Assembly (NCBI RefSeq): GCF_964204865.1
Contig: NC_135252.1
Span: 17,691,383 to 17,755,382, forward strand
Source of the DNA: Styela clava
Taxonomy: Eukaryota > Chordata > Ascidiacea > Stolidobranchia > Styelidae
Reading direction: 5' to 3'
DNA: 64,000 nucleotides
Position 1 is the first letter of the stretch. Every line of letters begins with the position of its first letter. The notes under the pieces were generated by a model. That model ran no database searches. It saw only the letters and a program-made list of their open reading frames with translations, and was not told the origin of the DNA. The position numbers and the translations under genes are program-made. Shown in pieces: positions 32,248 to 45,900 of this stretch.

Positions 32248-33983
32248 CCGATTATTGTTAGCTTTTACATTACAATCAAAGTGATTACAAAAACTTTTAA
32301 CTCTCATAAGTTCAACGCAACAGCCAGTGACAGAAAGCCATTGCTTAAAATTTGAGACAACTTCAGCTCCAATATTTTCACTAATTCTTTGTATGAGAAA
32401 AGTCTGGTTTACAAAACTGTTTTCCACAAATCACTTTCAACTACATTTAATTCATTTATCAACTTTTGTGACAAATTTCCTTCCAAGAAATATCCTATTT
32501 AAAAATTTGAGTACACACACACACATGAACAAACATTGAAATGACGATACACACACTAATTCAAAGTTTGGTAATAAACAAAAATAGATTAGAGTCCATT
32601 ATTGAATAGTACAAAATCTATCCTAAAATTCATTGCAGTATGTCAAACTTTTTTGTTATTTGCGCAGAATTTTCGACATCTATCAGGATTTTTTTCAAAC
32701 AATTGTATCAGACCTAAATCTCACCATACAAATGCATTTCAAATAAACTGTTTTCCCCAACTAATAGATACCATGCCTTATGAAAAATTTTCACTTTTAA
32801 CTACCAGTATATCAACGTAAAATCAAAAGATTTTCACAATGACAGATTATAAAGTAAATTATTGACGGAATATGTTAGATACTGGTCGGGGTGTCCAAAA
32901 TAAGTCCGCTGAATTGCTGTAGGATTACAAAATCTCAAAGCGCTGGGAGTTGAAATTTTCAACAGGAGAAAAATAAAGTTTTCACATTGGCAGAGTTTTC
33001 GAAGCGAATCCTGATTTCAAAATTGGCATGGAATATTTATCAAACTCTGCAGCTGTGCATTCGAACAATGAACCATTCATTCATGTGCCCCGAGTTTATT
33101 TTGGATTATGTGGTTACTGTGGTAACTCCTTTTCACATGAAGCATAATGAATATTCATATCTGGAGTACTTGCAGTACAGAAGATTGAAACAGGACTATT
33201 GACAACCCTCACCAGTAAGTAACATTCTAGATGTAAAACGTGAACATATACAAGGTTTAATAATTCGCATTTATTGAGCAACATTTAAAATAAACTTTTC
33301 CCTTTTTGCAATGATACCACTTTACTATTATATTTCGGTCCATATGGATAACATAAACGAATGGCACATTTGGGTTGTATCTATCAAGTTTTTGTCAGTT
33401 TTATGTAAGTTATCACATTTATTGAACCCTAACCCCTCAAATCCCATTTTCAGAAGAAAAAAATATACCATCTACATATACGACATTATAGTTTTCTACA
33501 AACATGTTTATGTGAGAAGAAAAAAAGCGTGAACATTATTTGGCAAAAAAATGAAACTGACAATAAATGACACAGAAATCGCGATGTCAATAGTAAATGT
33601 AAAAAAGAGCCGCGAGAATAAATGTGGAAAAGAGCAAAAATCAAAGAAAACAATTGCAAAAAAAATTGAAAAGTAGAACTTCAAACCAATACCATAGAAA
33701 GAGCGTCAAACACAAGTAAATTTGCTATTAGAAATTATTTCCAAGATTTAGAATATTTAGCCATTTGGAGAGGATAATTAAGTAAATGAAAACGTGCGAG
33801 TGACAAAATAAGATTGTACTTTAAAATTGTACTAAGAAATTCTTATTGTTTTATCACTTCCTAAACTGGCATATATTAAGTTCGGGCCATATATAACACT
33901 TATTGAATGCACTCTTTCTACTGTTCATAACTGTCCAAGACTAAATTTAATAACCTATATATAATGATGAAAATATTGAATCA

Positions 33984-36900
33984 CTACGTAACCTCCATTG
34001 GTTGATTATTTTTACTACTTTTGCTGTTTAAACCCGGCGAGTCATTTACAATATTATCAGTCTGCGTATTCAACGGGGCAGGTGTTTGTCCTCCGTCTTT
34101 ATTTATTACGCATGACTGCTCAACTATTGGAACATTTTTGGCAGAAAGCATACCAGTAGCATTGTTTTTCTGTGGATGTGTTATTGATATCAATGACTTT
34201 GGCGTTGAATTAGTTCTGTTATCTGAAACCAAAGCTATATGTGGCAAAGCCACGGCTGATTTATTATTAGCATTGTTGATAAGAGAAGTAGCTTGCTTTG
34301 AATTCGCTATATTAATCGTTCGAGTTACTCCTACTGTAGGTTGTTGTCCACGAGGTCGTTTTGAAATAACGGTCAACGATTTATTGGTCGTCCCCATTTT
34401 AAACCCTTGATTAACAGGATGGATTTGTATTCCCGTTGCTACACCTGCTGGACCGAGTTTGAGGATATTTGGACCAGAACCTGACGTTACCCAAGCCGAT
34501 CCAGTGTGTTGCGAGGCTTGGGAAGCAGTCAGTGTCCCAACGTTTCCATCAGGGTGTTGTTGCAGTGTGAAAATCTGCCCCATGCCACTCGCGGATGTTT
34601 GTACTCTTGCAACATTAATGCTGACTGTCTTTGTCTGGTTTAAATTTATTCCGCCAGCCGTTCCACTTTCCAGGCCAGGAGCGCCATGTTGGGGCAGACT
34701 CGAAGCTAATGTACCACTAGCTGGAGTAGCGATTAAAATTGCTGAAGCATGTCCGCTGCTATTGGGTATAGAAAGTTGGGACAATGTAGCATGTTTTTGC
34801 GGTGTCGAGGGTGTTAGCGCTAAGTTTAAAGACTGTTGCCCCAAAAGTTGGGTTTTATATTGCGGATGTATCAGTGATGAATTAACTGTCGATAAAGTCA
34901 ATGGAACACTGGAATTCTGAATTTCATTCCCAGCATGTTTCGACTGATGGATTCTAGATGTTGGAGTTACAAAACGTGTCGTTGGTGTAATGAATACAGT
35001 ACCGGTTGCACCGTTTGAGTTATCACCGGAGTTTGTACCTTGGCTGTTGATTGTGTAAGAGCTTGCCAGGAGGGGATGAGAATCTGAATTACTATTCACC
35101 ATAGCACTGCTACTAGTTACTGAATTCCCTATTCTCAAGGTTGCCATAACAACGGGCATAGTTGTTGATTTTTGCAATGCCGTTGCATTGGTCAAACCAT
35201 CAAGCGTCATTCCACTTTGATTTGAGTTTTTGTTTAATCCAATACTCGAGTGAGGTTGGGCCATTGTTAATGAAACTACTCCGCCTGAAGTCGAAGACCC
35301 ACAAAACGTTGTTAAGGATTTTGACGTTGGTCCAGTGACAGTGAGAGTTACAGATGTACTTGTCGTTGATTTAGCGTGTAAACTGGAAACAGGCATGAGA
35401 GTGGCGTGCATTTTTTCATTGCCTTTCACTCCAAACAGTTTCGTATGATCTATTGTGAATTTACTGATAGTTTTCGGTTTTTTAACTTTTGGTGAAGATT
35501 TATCGAGCGCCGATGTTAAGTTTGTGACGTATTTTCCAGGCGAAGTTACTGGTAATCCACCAATCAGAGTCATAGCCACTGGAGTCTGACGAGCAGGCAT
35601 TCCGTTTGAGGTGCTAGGTGAACTTGCGGATACGACATTTAATTTAAGCTGCTTCCCAGCTTTTACTCTTTGTTTATTTGGAGAATCTGAAAAATTAAAA
35701 GAGAACTATTAATAAAAATTTCGAACTTAAAAAACTAAAAAAAAAAATTGAGAATCAGATAGGGTCAAATTTAGTCGAGGGTCAAATTTAGGACGAAAAA
35801 AAATTGTTTAGCAGGTATAATTACATACCTGATGTCATTAATGCTGACACGGCAAATAAAGCAGATGGTTTGTCCAATTGCCAACTGGGTACTAAACAAA
35901 GAAAAAAAAGTATGTCCAAAATTTGACTTTACAGAAAATCATTTACATACAACTGAGTATATTATGTATAAAATTGCCTATATAAGGTATGATCAACCAA
36001 AACTAACTCAAAAAAGTGTTCACTTATGCAGAAGAGTTATATATATGTTACAAATAAACATTGGGAACACATTTAATAATATTCAAATTTAATAATACCC
36101 ACCATAAGATACTCACTCAAAAGTACTACGAGCTAATCTAATCAACTACGATACATACCTAGTACACGTTTGTGAGGTGTGGTCCTATGTTTCTGAGGTG
36201 ACGACCTAAATGAAACAATGGTATGTTAGTCTTCAACAAATGTTAGATAGATTGTGCATACTATACCAAATGGCAATGATATACAGTAAATTTATATCTA
36301 ATTTCTATTCTAAAGTCTGTCTCCAAATGGAAGAATGACAAAAAAACTTGAAACTTACTTGTGTGGGGACTTCTGTAGAAGCCTTTTATGAAGTAAATCT
36401 GAAAAACAGAAGGCTTGTTTTAAAAAATTAAATACTATTAACTTCTAAATTCCAAAATTATTTTATATCTTGTGGGAGCCAGGAGAGTAAAGTGACTGTT
36501 ATACGCAATACAAGTATTTATGAAAAGTGCCAAAAAAGTTTTGAATTTCATAAACTTCCAAAAATGCCCAATTAGAAAGCAATTAGAGCCAATCAAATCT
36601 GTTTATGAAGAAATTTATAGCGGTTTATAAATTGTGTAGCGTTATTGTCAACAAAGAAGGGTTGGAGCTAAATACACTGCAAATAATATATAACCAAATA
36701 TAGAAACCTGTTCGTATATTTTCATCTGTTGTCATAATATCAATAGTTTCGGAATCCGATGAATCCACAGGTTGAGACTTGGTCGCTGTGATGTATGTAT
36801 TAATAATAAAATCAGGTGAAAAATAAATAGTTGAAGATATGGCCAAAAACGGATTATTTTGAATACATTCTAAAATGATATTTTCGACGATGGAATATTC

Positions 36901-39900
36901 AATGTATTTTAAATTGGGTCACAATCAACAAAGTGCACGTAAAAAGCAAGGAATACTCCTAAATTTAGAAAACGAGGGAAAGCGAAGATGAACACTGTTT
37001 CTCTATTTTTTCGAAATTTCAAAAAGCCTTTTTAATCACACAGTGAAACTTCAATTACTCAAAATGATGATTTTTCAGATATATATTTTAGAGTGTTCCC
37101 AAAATTAGGAATTCAAAATATTGAATATATGTTAATTTGAATGATTTGAATATTTAACATTTTGGAACAATTTAGTTGAAGCAAAATCCAAACTTGAAAA
37201 GATCAAGTTTTTTCAGGCATTGTTATGAATATGACATTCCAACAAACAGAAAACTAGGGAAGCAGAAAGAATCCAGTGTAAGGAATTAGTTAATAGCTTA
37301 TTAGCAAATATATGAATAGATATACAAATAAACAGAACTATCAGTTGAGGTTACACAGTACCACATTCCTTGCTCTATGTGATAGTGGATCTGTATGCGT
37401 ATAATGCGAAGATACGATAGCCAGAGTAAAGATGATTATTCTATTTGATTCAGGTAATCAGATGAATGAAACAAATTTTTGAATCGCAATGAAAATATTC
37501 GAAAACTCCTACCTTTCTTAGAAGAGGAATGTTGTTTGACAGGAGTCATCATTGGCGAAGTTGAGGAATGACCAAACGGTTTTAAATCAGATAATTTACG
37601 ATTGTCTTGTTGCTCTTGTTGTAATTTTAATTTATGAGCTTTATGTGATAGAGGATCGTACGGCCTGTACCTCCTCCATCGTCCGTGTTTAATTTCTGAA
37701 ATTAGAAAAGAGAGATTAATAAAAATGGATAAATATACAAATTTTTTTAAGCAGACTATAGGCTAAAATTGCTATAAATTCATAGTATAGATAACAGATG
37801 GACACTAAGATTTATGAAATCAGGCTACAAGGCTATAAAACTGAAAATAATTAGCTGCTAGCAGAGATGTCCATATATTGATTATTTGAATTCCTAAATT
37901 TCAGAATGATTTTGTATAGTTTCATTTTAAGCAATTGAAGTCTAATAATATGACCTAAGGACCATTTCTGAAAATTTGGAATCATTGTTTATATCTTTCA
38001 TGCATTTCCAAATTAAAACTCATTAAATATGTATTGACTTCTGTATCTGAAAATTATCCAATTTCAAGTTTACTCATTATTCCATATTCAAAAATATTTA
38101 TTTCAAGATGTCAACGGATAAGTAGATTAATTAATTCACTGTGCATAACAGTAAAAATTTTAATGCAAGACTTGGGGAAAGCACAAACAGTCTGGATATG
38201 CTAGGATTTATATATTTATCCTGGACGAAAGGAAAGATGACAAGACAACTTCACCATAGGGTGTACTACGGCCTCTTGTCCACTTTATATGTATATGTTG
38301 GGTACGAGATTAGTGAGCAAGTTATTTTTTCAGAGACATGGACTTGATGATGGAGGAAGCCGTAACTGACCAACAGTTATGTGTAAAACCCAAGTCTGCT
38401 TAAAAAAATGCTAACCTTCTAAAAGTTCCTGTAGATTTGGTTTGTGAGGTAGATGATTTGCTTCTGGATGAAGATCAATTTCTGATAATTGTTTATTCCA
38501 AGGTGTATAAGCTCTATCAAGCATTACTCTGCCTCCACGACCAACTCTGTTTACAACAATAATTTACATTTTTATCTTCAATTTATTGTCAATTCAGGGT
38601 AACTAAAAAAATAACATTTTCATGAAAAATTTTATAAATATGTATGCAAAGTAATGATGAATAAAACTGGAATTGTATAACTGGCAATGATTTGAAAATA
38701 ATAAATTCATTAATCATCCAACCAAAGTTTAAGTAAACCTGGCAAAACTTAATGCAAAATGATCAGCCCATACACTTATAGTTGAGATTACGCACAGGAT
38801 TCTAGTATGCCAGTCACAAGATCTTGCTAATTTTTCGAATCTCAATACCCATTAGGAATATTGAAGGTTATATAATAATAAGTATACTGCTTAACATTAT
38901 CTTTATATAACAAAGAGAAGACCCACCTTCGACGACAGAATCCCATACATTTTTCAGGCATAGTTAAAGTGGTTAAAGAATAACGGTGTCGATCTTCGGT
39001 CATCCAAGGCCAGTGATCACCCGATAATTCATCCCTGGGCTAAAAATATAGACATTTGCATCATCAATCTACATCAATTGCATTCAGAACCTATTATTAG
39101 CTTTCGTTCAACAGAGTGGGATGGCAATTGGATATCATGCAACTGTTTTCCTGGGAAAACGTTTCACCTTAAGAGAGATTTCCTCCCCGAAGGAATTTGA
39201 ATTTTTAAGGAATTAATTTTACATTATTTTTTTTTAATTTATTTAGTATTATTGTAATGCGTATATATGCATACATTATAAACTATTTGAAATGTACAAA
39301 AGCCAGAGCACAAAATTGAACGTATCGCAAGCAAATGGCACAAAAATTAAATGAAAAGTACTTACTGCATTATATTTGCATCCCGGTTTTCTTCTGAAAG
39401 CATATAATCCATCAGGATTTTTCTTTCTCTCATCAGCAACAGATGATGGTGCTACTGACCCAGAAGTCTGGAAGACAATGAGAAATTTTAGTATCAATGC
39501 ATTAGAGATAGTTTTAAGGCAAGAAATATTGTAACATTATTCGTTTTCTTGGTTTATCTCATTAATCTATTCGAATCCAGAATCGTGCAAAAGCATCCAT
39601 GCATTATACGTAAAGGGGCATAGAGCAAGGAAATTTCTTGCATAGCTCCAATTTTTAATTATGTTATCTCACTAAATAATGAAAAGATGACAACTTTGTG
39701 ATTCTTACCGGACTCTTTGGTCTGGCGGTATCTTCATCGCTTGAGTGAAACTCATATTGTCTCATAGTATCGAACACATGCTCATATGTGAAAGTAGAAC
39801 CAGGTGACTTAGGTGTAGAACCGTGTGCTGGAGGGTGTTGAGAAGGCTAAAAATGTAGCAATGAAAATGTATTGAAGTCAGTGAAGTAATATGATGAATG

Positions 39901-42900
39901 GTTAGGGATAAGATGTCATTTTTATCCATGGGAGAAAAGCCGAGAAGACGGCTTGATTATACAGTGTAAAACGAGCTCTTGTTCGGTTAGCAGTCATGTC
40001 AGGTATGGCATTAGTTTAGTCAGTATTCGTTTCAGATGCATGGACTTGATGGAGGAGTAAGCCGTAACCAACGTGGAAGCCGTACGCGGGTATGTGAACC
40101 ACCCTACGGAGATCAGAAATCTTATCACACATAATTATGCCCCACAGGATTCAAACCTGCAAACCCACGCAGGGTAATCACAGGCTTGACGACACGCGAA
40201 TTCCTAATGATTAGTTTGATGCATCACCCAACGCATCAGTGTCGCTTCTGCGATATGTATGGAATATTATGTGGAAATTTCACTGCAGAATTGATGACCA
40301 AAATAATTTCTAATTAGCATGGCCACGACTTATGTTCCACATAAAGAGGGAAATTCTGCTATAAATTCACCCACTAATATTTTTTAGGAAACTGAAATAA
40401 AATTGTTTCAAGGCAGGAGAATATTTAAATTCGAAAGATTTTTACAAGAAGTTCTGAGCGTTTTTGCATTATAACTACATAGATAACGAATTTTATCAAT
40501 AATTGAAAAAGATTTACCTTGTGTGGGGATGGGCGAAGGACATTGGATGTGAGTGAACCTGAGCCTGCAGCAACAGGTTGGTTTGTTGATGAAGATATAG
40601 AACTTGCAACAGATGCTGAAGGTAACCGTAGTCTGTCATGCTTGTTCTTTTTAGATCGTCGTTTTTCTTTTCTGTTCGGTTTGAAAATAAGAGATGATGT
40701 TATTCGTTGAAAAGATTTTATTGTGCAAGTCTTAATAAACATTACTGAAACTACTGATGAAACTTATGTCAGTGATTCCAAAACTGCACGTACTAAGGCA
40801 TTGCTCGACAATTTTGTGTACATTGCAAAACATCAATCCATTTCTTAATAAATTTAGTTCTATCCGCCAATATTTGAAACTTATTAATATAAATGATCGA
40901 ATCTTCTGGAATTGAAGTTGAAAAGATGGTAATTTCCATGATACCAATAAAGCAAGGTGAAAATACTGAACTTCTGAACTCCCATTTTCAATATTTATCC
41001 ACTCTTTGGTAAAAATATATTTATAGATGTATTACAAAATCTTCAAACCAACCTCTCAAGATCTGATTTAACTCTTTGTTTAGAAGCAGAAGTTCCAGCA
41101 AGACCCAATGCAGATTTATTTCCAGAAAGATGTTTGGTTCGGTTTATGGCTTTCAAATTGCCAGATCCAACGGCTACTTCTCTCTTTGCCATCTTCAAAC
41201 TTTTACCATCCCAGTCTTTCATCTGATACCTGAACAACGAAGCAATTTCAGTTATGAGGTAAAACTGTGTGCTCAAGATGGAAAAAAATTCAAGTGGAGG
41301 ACATATTAATAGTAACAATAAAATGTATAGTCCATGTAAAATGTTTAGTCCATGAATCAGACATGAATAAATGGTTAACTACTGTATAACTAGATCGGTG
41401 GTTGGGCATATGAACAAGTTTTCTTATTCGTTTTCGCTCCACAAAAAAAAATATTAAAATCCTAACCTAATCTAAAGGAAGAGTAAAGCATTGGAACTAA
41501 TAGATAATAAATCCTTTTTAGTGAAAAGATTTCAAAAAATAATAGTCTTACATTTTGGAACGTTTTCACTATCGTTGTTTCATGGAGCATCACACTATTA
41601 CACACAAGATAGCAAGTAATAATAGAAAGCATGTAAAAATGTTTACCTTTTCTCAGCGATTTCCAGTGTAAGATGAAGTAATTCCCATTTTCCTTTCTCT
41701 CGTCGCTTTATCATTTCTAATATCGTTACAGCTCTACTCAAATCTCTTCTTAACTTCAACATCTTTTCATACGAGGCTTCATCATTCTTACGATTCTATG
41801 AGATATTTAAATTGGTTAAATATTTATTATTTATCTATTCAAAAATTTCTCGTGAAAGACGAATCATGTCTTCACTCTGAACAAAACTAAGCAGTTAGCT
41901 GCTAAGTTTTTCGAAAGACCGGAACTTTTACAGCACAGCATGTATAGTCTGTCAAAATTTTGAGCGTAGGGTACGACTCAAGAAATCAATATACATGATG
42001 CAATCCTGCCGCAATAATATCAAGGTTTACAAACACCCTTTGAAACACACAGATTCGATATTAAAACAGTTATGTCCGACAACAAAACAGTTGGATCCCC
42101 AAATATCGAAATTAAATCACATCGTAATCCGTATATTGCCTAATATGGCACGGAGCATAGAAACTGGCCTAATTATGTATATATAATTATTTTGTGAAAA
42201 CAAATAACGGTAAGAGAAAAATCACCTTTCTTGTTTGCATTTTCTCAGTTCTTCGACGAAAAGCAACATAAGAATCTCCACTAGATGATCCATCCCTTCT
42301 CTCCTGCCGAACCTACATGAAATCATAGAAAAGCTAAAAACACGGCTCTGTCCAAATATCATCTAGTACAGGGTGGTCCGAACCCAGGCCCGCGGGCCAC
42401 ATGTGGCCCGCCGCTTCATTATCTGTGGCCCGAGTCGCCTTTGCTGAAGGGTAATCAAAAAATCGCATTTGATGTTGTTTCGTCATAAAATTAATCAGAA
42501 AATCTCTTTGAAAGATTCACCGGCTTTGTATCTTTTTGATCGGGAATAAATATTCAAACAGGTATAATAAATAAATATCAATGTTATGGCCTGAGAATAT
42601 AATTCCTTCCGGTGAATTTTTGCAACCAGCATAAACAGTATTACAAAAAATTCTACTTTCTCCGTTGTGAATAGTTTGAATCTTATAATAAACATAAATA
42701 TAGAAAAACTTTTGCATGTTTCGGTGATTTTTCTGGTGTATTTTGCATGTTTTAGCTTGGTAAATGACGAATAATGATAAATTGTTTGCACAATAAAGTG
42801 TTTGTTTCGTATTGCCTTGTTTATCTATTTCTGACACTATTGTGGCCTGCGAACAATGCAAAAATAATTTTGTTGTCCGCGAAGGCGACAACCTTAGACC

Positions 42901-45900
42901 ACCCCGATCTAGTAGCAATAATGAAGCTCACATCTCATATGGATATTTAAAGAATAGACTTACAAGTTACAATCCATTTCAAAGTATTATTAAAACATTT
43001 CAAATATCATCATATGTCCTATTAAAAACTCGTATACCAAATCAAGTTAGAATCATTCACAATTTATGGCCAAAATTCAAAATGCAAAACTTAAAATCTA
43101 GACTTGAGCAAAAAATAACTGATTTTAGAAATTTAGGAAATTCATGCTGTTGAAAATTGTGGAGTGTTGAAATTCGTTCGCAGTCTCAAACTTACATGAA
43201 ACGTTACTGCTCCTCCAGCTGGTTTTGCTCTTTTCTGCAGCCAGTAATCATAAACAGCTTTAATCAAATCATCGTCTTCTTTTAATAAAAGTTTGGCTTC
43301 TTGAAGAGTGACAACCTAGAAAAGAAATTTTTGCATGATTGCTAAAAAAGAAAAGCTCAAAATTTTTACATAACACATAAAACGTAATTGTTTGCGAACA
43401 CAACTGCTAAATGGATTAAATAATTAATATTCCGGTTCAAGAATAATTTCACCTCAAACTTGCCATTACCAATACTGATAGCTTGAAAATAGTACACAAT
43501 CGACGGAATTTTCTACATTTCCAAATTACGTTTTTATATTATAATCGATTTAAGAATATTTCAACCTCAATTAAGCATGCGTTATTCAGAATACGATGGG
43601 ATTCATTTTTTCATTACTTTTTTCTGTGTTTTATATTTTTACATAATTTCTAGCAAACAGTCTCATTTCTCTTAATATCATATGCCAAATGAAGAATATC
43701 GAATAGCATACTATGTAATCCTAATTCTACTTGGCTGTAACAAACCTGATTTCCACACGACTTCTCCAATCTGTCAATCATTTCTTCAAACTGAATCTCC
43801 GAAATATCCAATCCAGTTCTTTTGTTTGTGTCTTTCACCCATCGCTCATCTTCACTGTCCATGTCATAGTCTGGTTTCTCTTGCTCCATAATGGAGTTAA
43901 GGGCTTGTGCTGAACAGATAAAGAGATTGAAAGGTAAGAATACGGACAATGGAGTACAACCAAATTAGATCATGTCACATTTTAAGGTTCTGAGTTAATT
44001 ACATTTTCGTAATAGTTCGGTTGTAACAGCCGAACCTAAAACTGGTCATAAGGCACTTATCAATAATCAAAACTAAAACAGATACAGGTTTGAAACTCAG
44101 ACCAAAAGATGAACCCGTGTTCATAATGAGAGAATATCAAAAAAAAATGTGACATGGACTAATTTGTTTTTTTTTGCTGTAATTTGATAGACAGAAAGTG
44201 ATTTTTTGAATAGTTGGGGACATATGGGAACACTTTATTCCATCATGTTCCACCAATTTCACCAACTCTGTGCTCAGCCGAGGTCTAGTTAGCAGTAGAG
44301 ATGTACCGATACCACTTTTGTCGCCGATACCGATCCGATACCAGCTAAAAACGCCGATACCGATACGCCGATACTACAATAAGGCCGATATTACCGATAC
44401 TATGTAATTGTTACTTAATTAGGTGTGCTGTGTAAGGCAGGCGGGTTAAAACAATGGTTTTTGAACGCTGTTCATAGTACACATTATTTCAGATCGAAAA
44501 AAAAAGATATATTACATAATATGAAATTAATGTTTGGTATACATATGCTTTAACTGATTAAGATACATTGTACAGTAAAGCTAGTAATCTCGGTGTTTAA
44601 TTAGAAAACTCATAAGCCGGGATGTCCAATTTGAATTTAATGTTAATATCGCGACCTTCGAATATCGTTATTCGTGTGTAAAAGAATATCGAATATCACC
44701 CACACATTCTAGCGGCGCCGTCCTACGTTCAAATTAAATAAATAACAAATATTTTATTTCGTGGCTAATCGAAATCGTCGACGCAATAAGTCGAAGCCAA
44801 CATGAAAGAATATCAATCAGCACCGACCAAAAGAAGGCCTACCTATAACCGTCGAGGATGTTTTTCCACTACACTATTTTATATTATTATAAAATTGTCA
44901 TCATATATTTTGAGACAGTCTAGGGCTAGGCGGTCATGTCAATATATCTATAAAGATATTGTGTAGTTAAACAAAAATAAAATTAATACATGCGTAGAGG
45001 GATAATTGTGTCGGAATTTAGTTTATCGATGTCGACGGACTAAATGACACTCGTACTTGACGACAATCAGTTAGAATTTATACCCGTGCCAAAAGTCCAT
45101 GTGCCGTTAATAAGGACCCCAATTCCACTGTATGCTTTTTGTTATGTGCTGTGTTGATACATTTTTTTATAATTACTATGTAATATTATGGATGTCAATA
45201 TAAAAAGTTGACAGCGAAAATAGCCAAATTAGTCGAGCTAGTTTGGCTGATAAATAGCTAAAAACACGTGCATCCTATTCTCTCGCAGGGGTGGGGACAT
45301 GTATGGCTCATAGCTCACGATCTCTCCAGACAAAAAATAAATTCAAAAGTAGTATTCCAACTTATCTTTTAAAACATTCTGGATCATATCAAAAAGATAA
45401 ATATATCGGAAATATCGGCCTTATTCTAACCGATACTTGGCCGATACCGAAAAAATGGCCGATATTGCCGATACCGATACATCGGTACATCTCAAGTTAG
45501 CAGTACCGATGCATGATCTAAATGCCCATATAATTGAATATTACTCTATTGCTTTGCAAATCCCTTTGAGTTTGGAATCACAAATATATACATTGAAAAG
45601 AATTGACTTGATACAACTAAACTAAATTTTATTCAGATTTCGCTGCAATTCCGGATAGTCAAACAATTTGAAGTTGGGACATTTTAAAAAAATTATTTTT
45701 CTAAAATTTACCATTTTGTGTGTTATTAAAAAAAATTTTACTTGTTCTAAAATAATATGTAAACACGAAAGGTATTCCATGTCACATTAGATATTATGAT
45801 GGATGGATGGATGGATGAAATTCAGAGTATAAGTAGAAAATGGGATCTACCATAATATTATAATATTCGTTTTATCATTAGAAAAATATTTAGCTACAGA

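Larger units (their letters stand above)
30361..33983. other. Gene-free stretch downstream of EPC
   Basis: It contains MITEs at 31578-31807 and 32047-32247. Its right part must include the EPC 3' UTR; a possible AATAAA on the minus strand is at 33270-33275. No further gene is seen. Confidence 0.5.

Noticed and set aside
34021..34920. Two long plus-strand open frames (129 and 153 codons)
   Set aside because: They are antisense to the last EPC exon, whose protein has the conserved PMEVT end and fits the 18-exon model.
42517..43153. Open frames of 113-133 codons in EPC intron 4
   Set aside because: Mostly inside the hAT at 42369-42906; not in phase with EPC exons.
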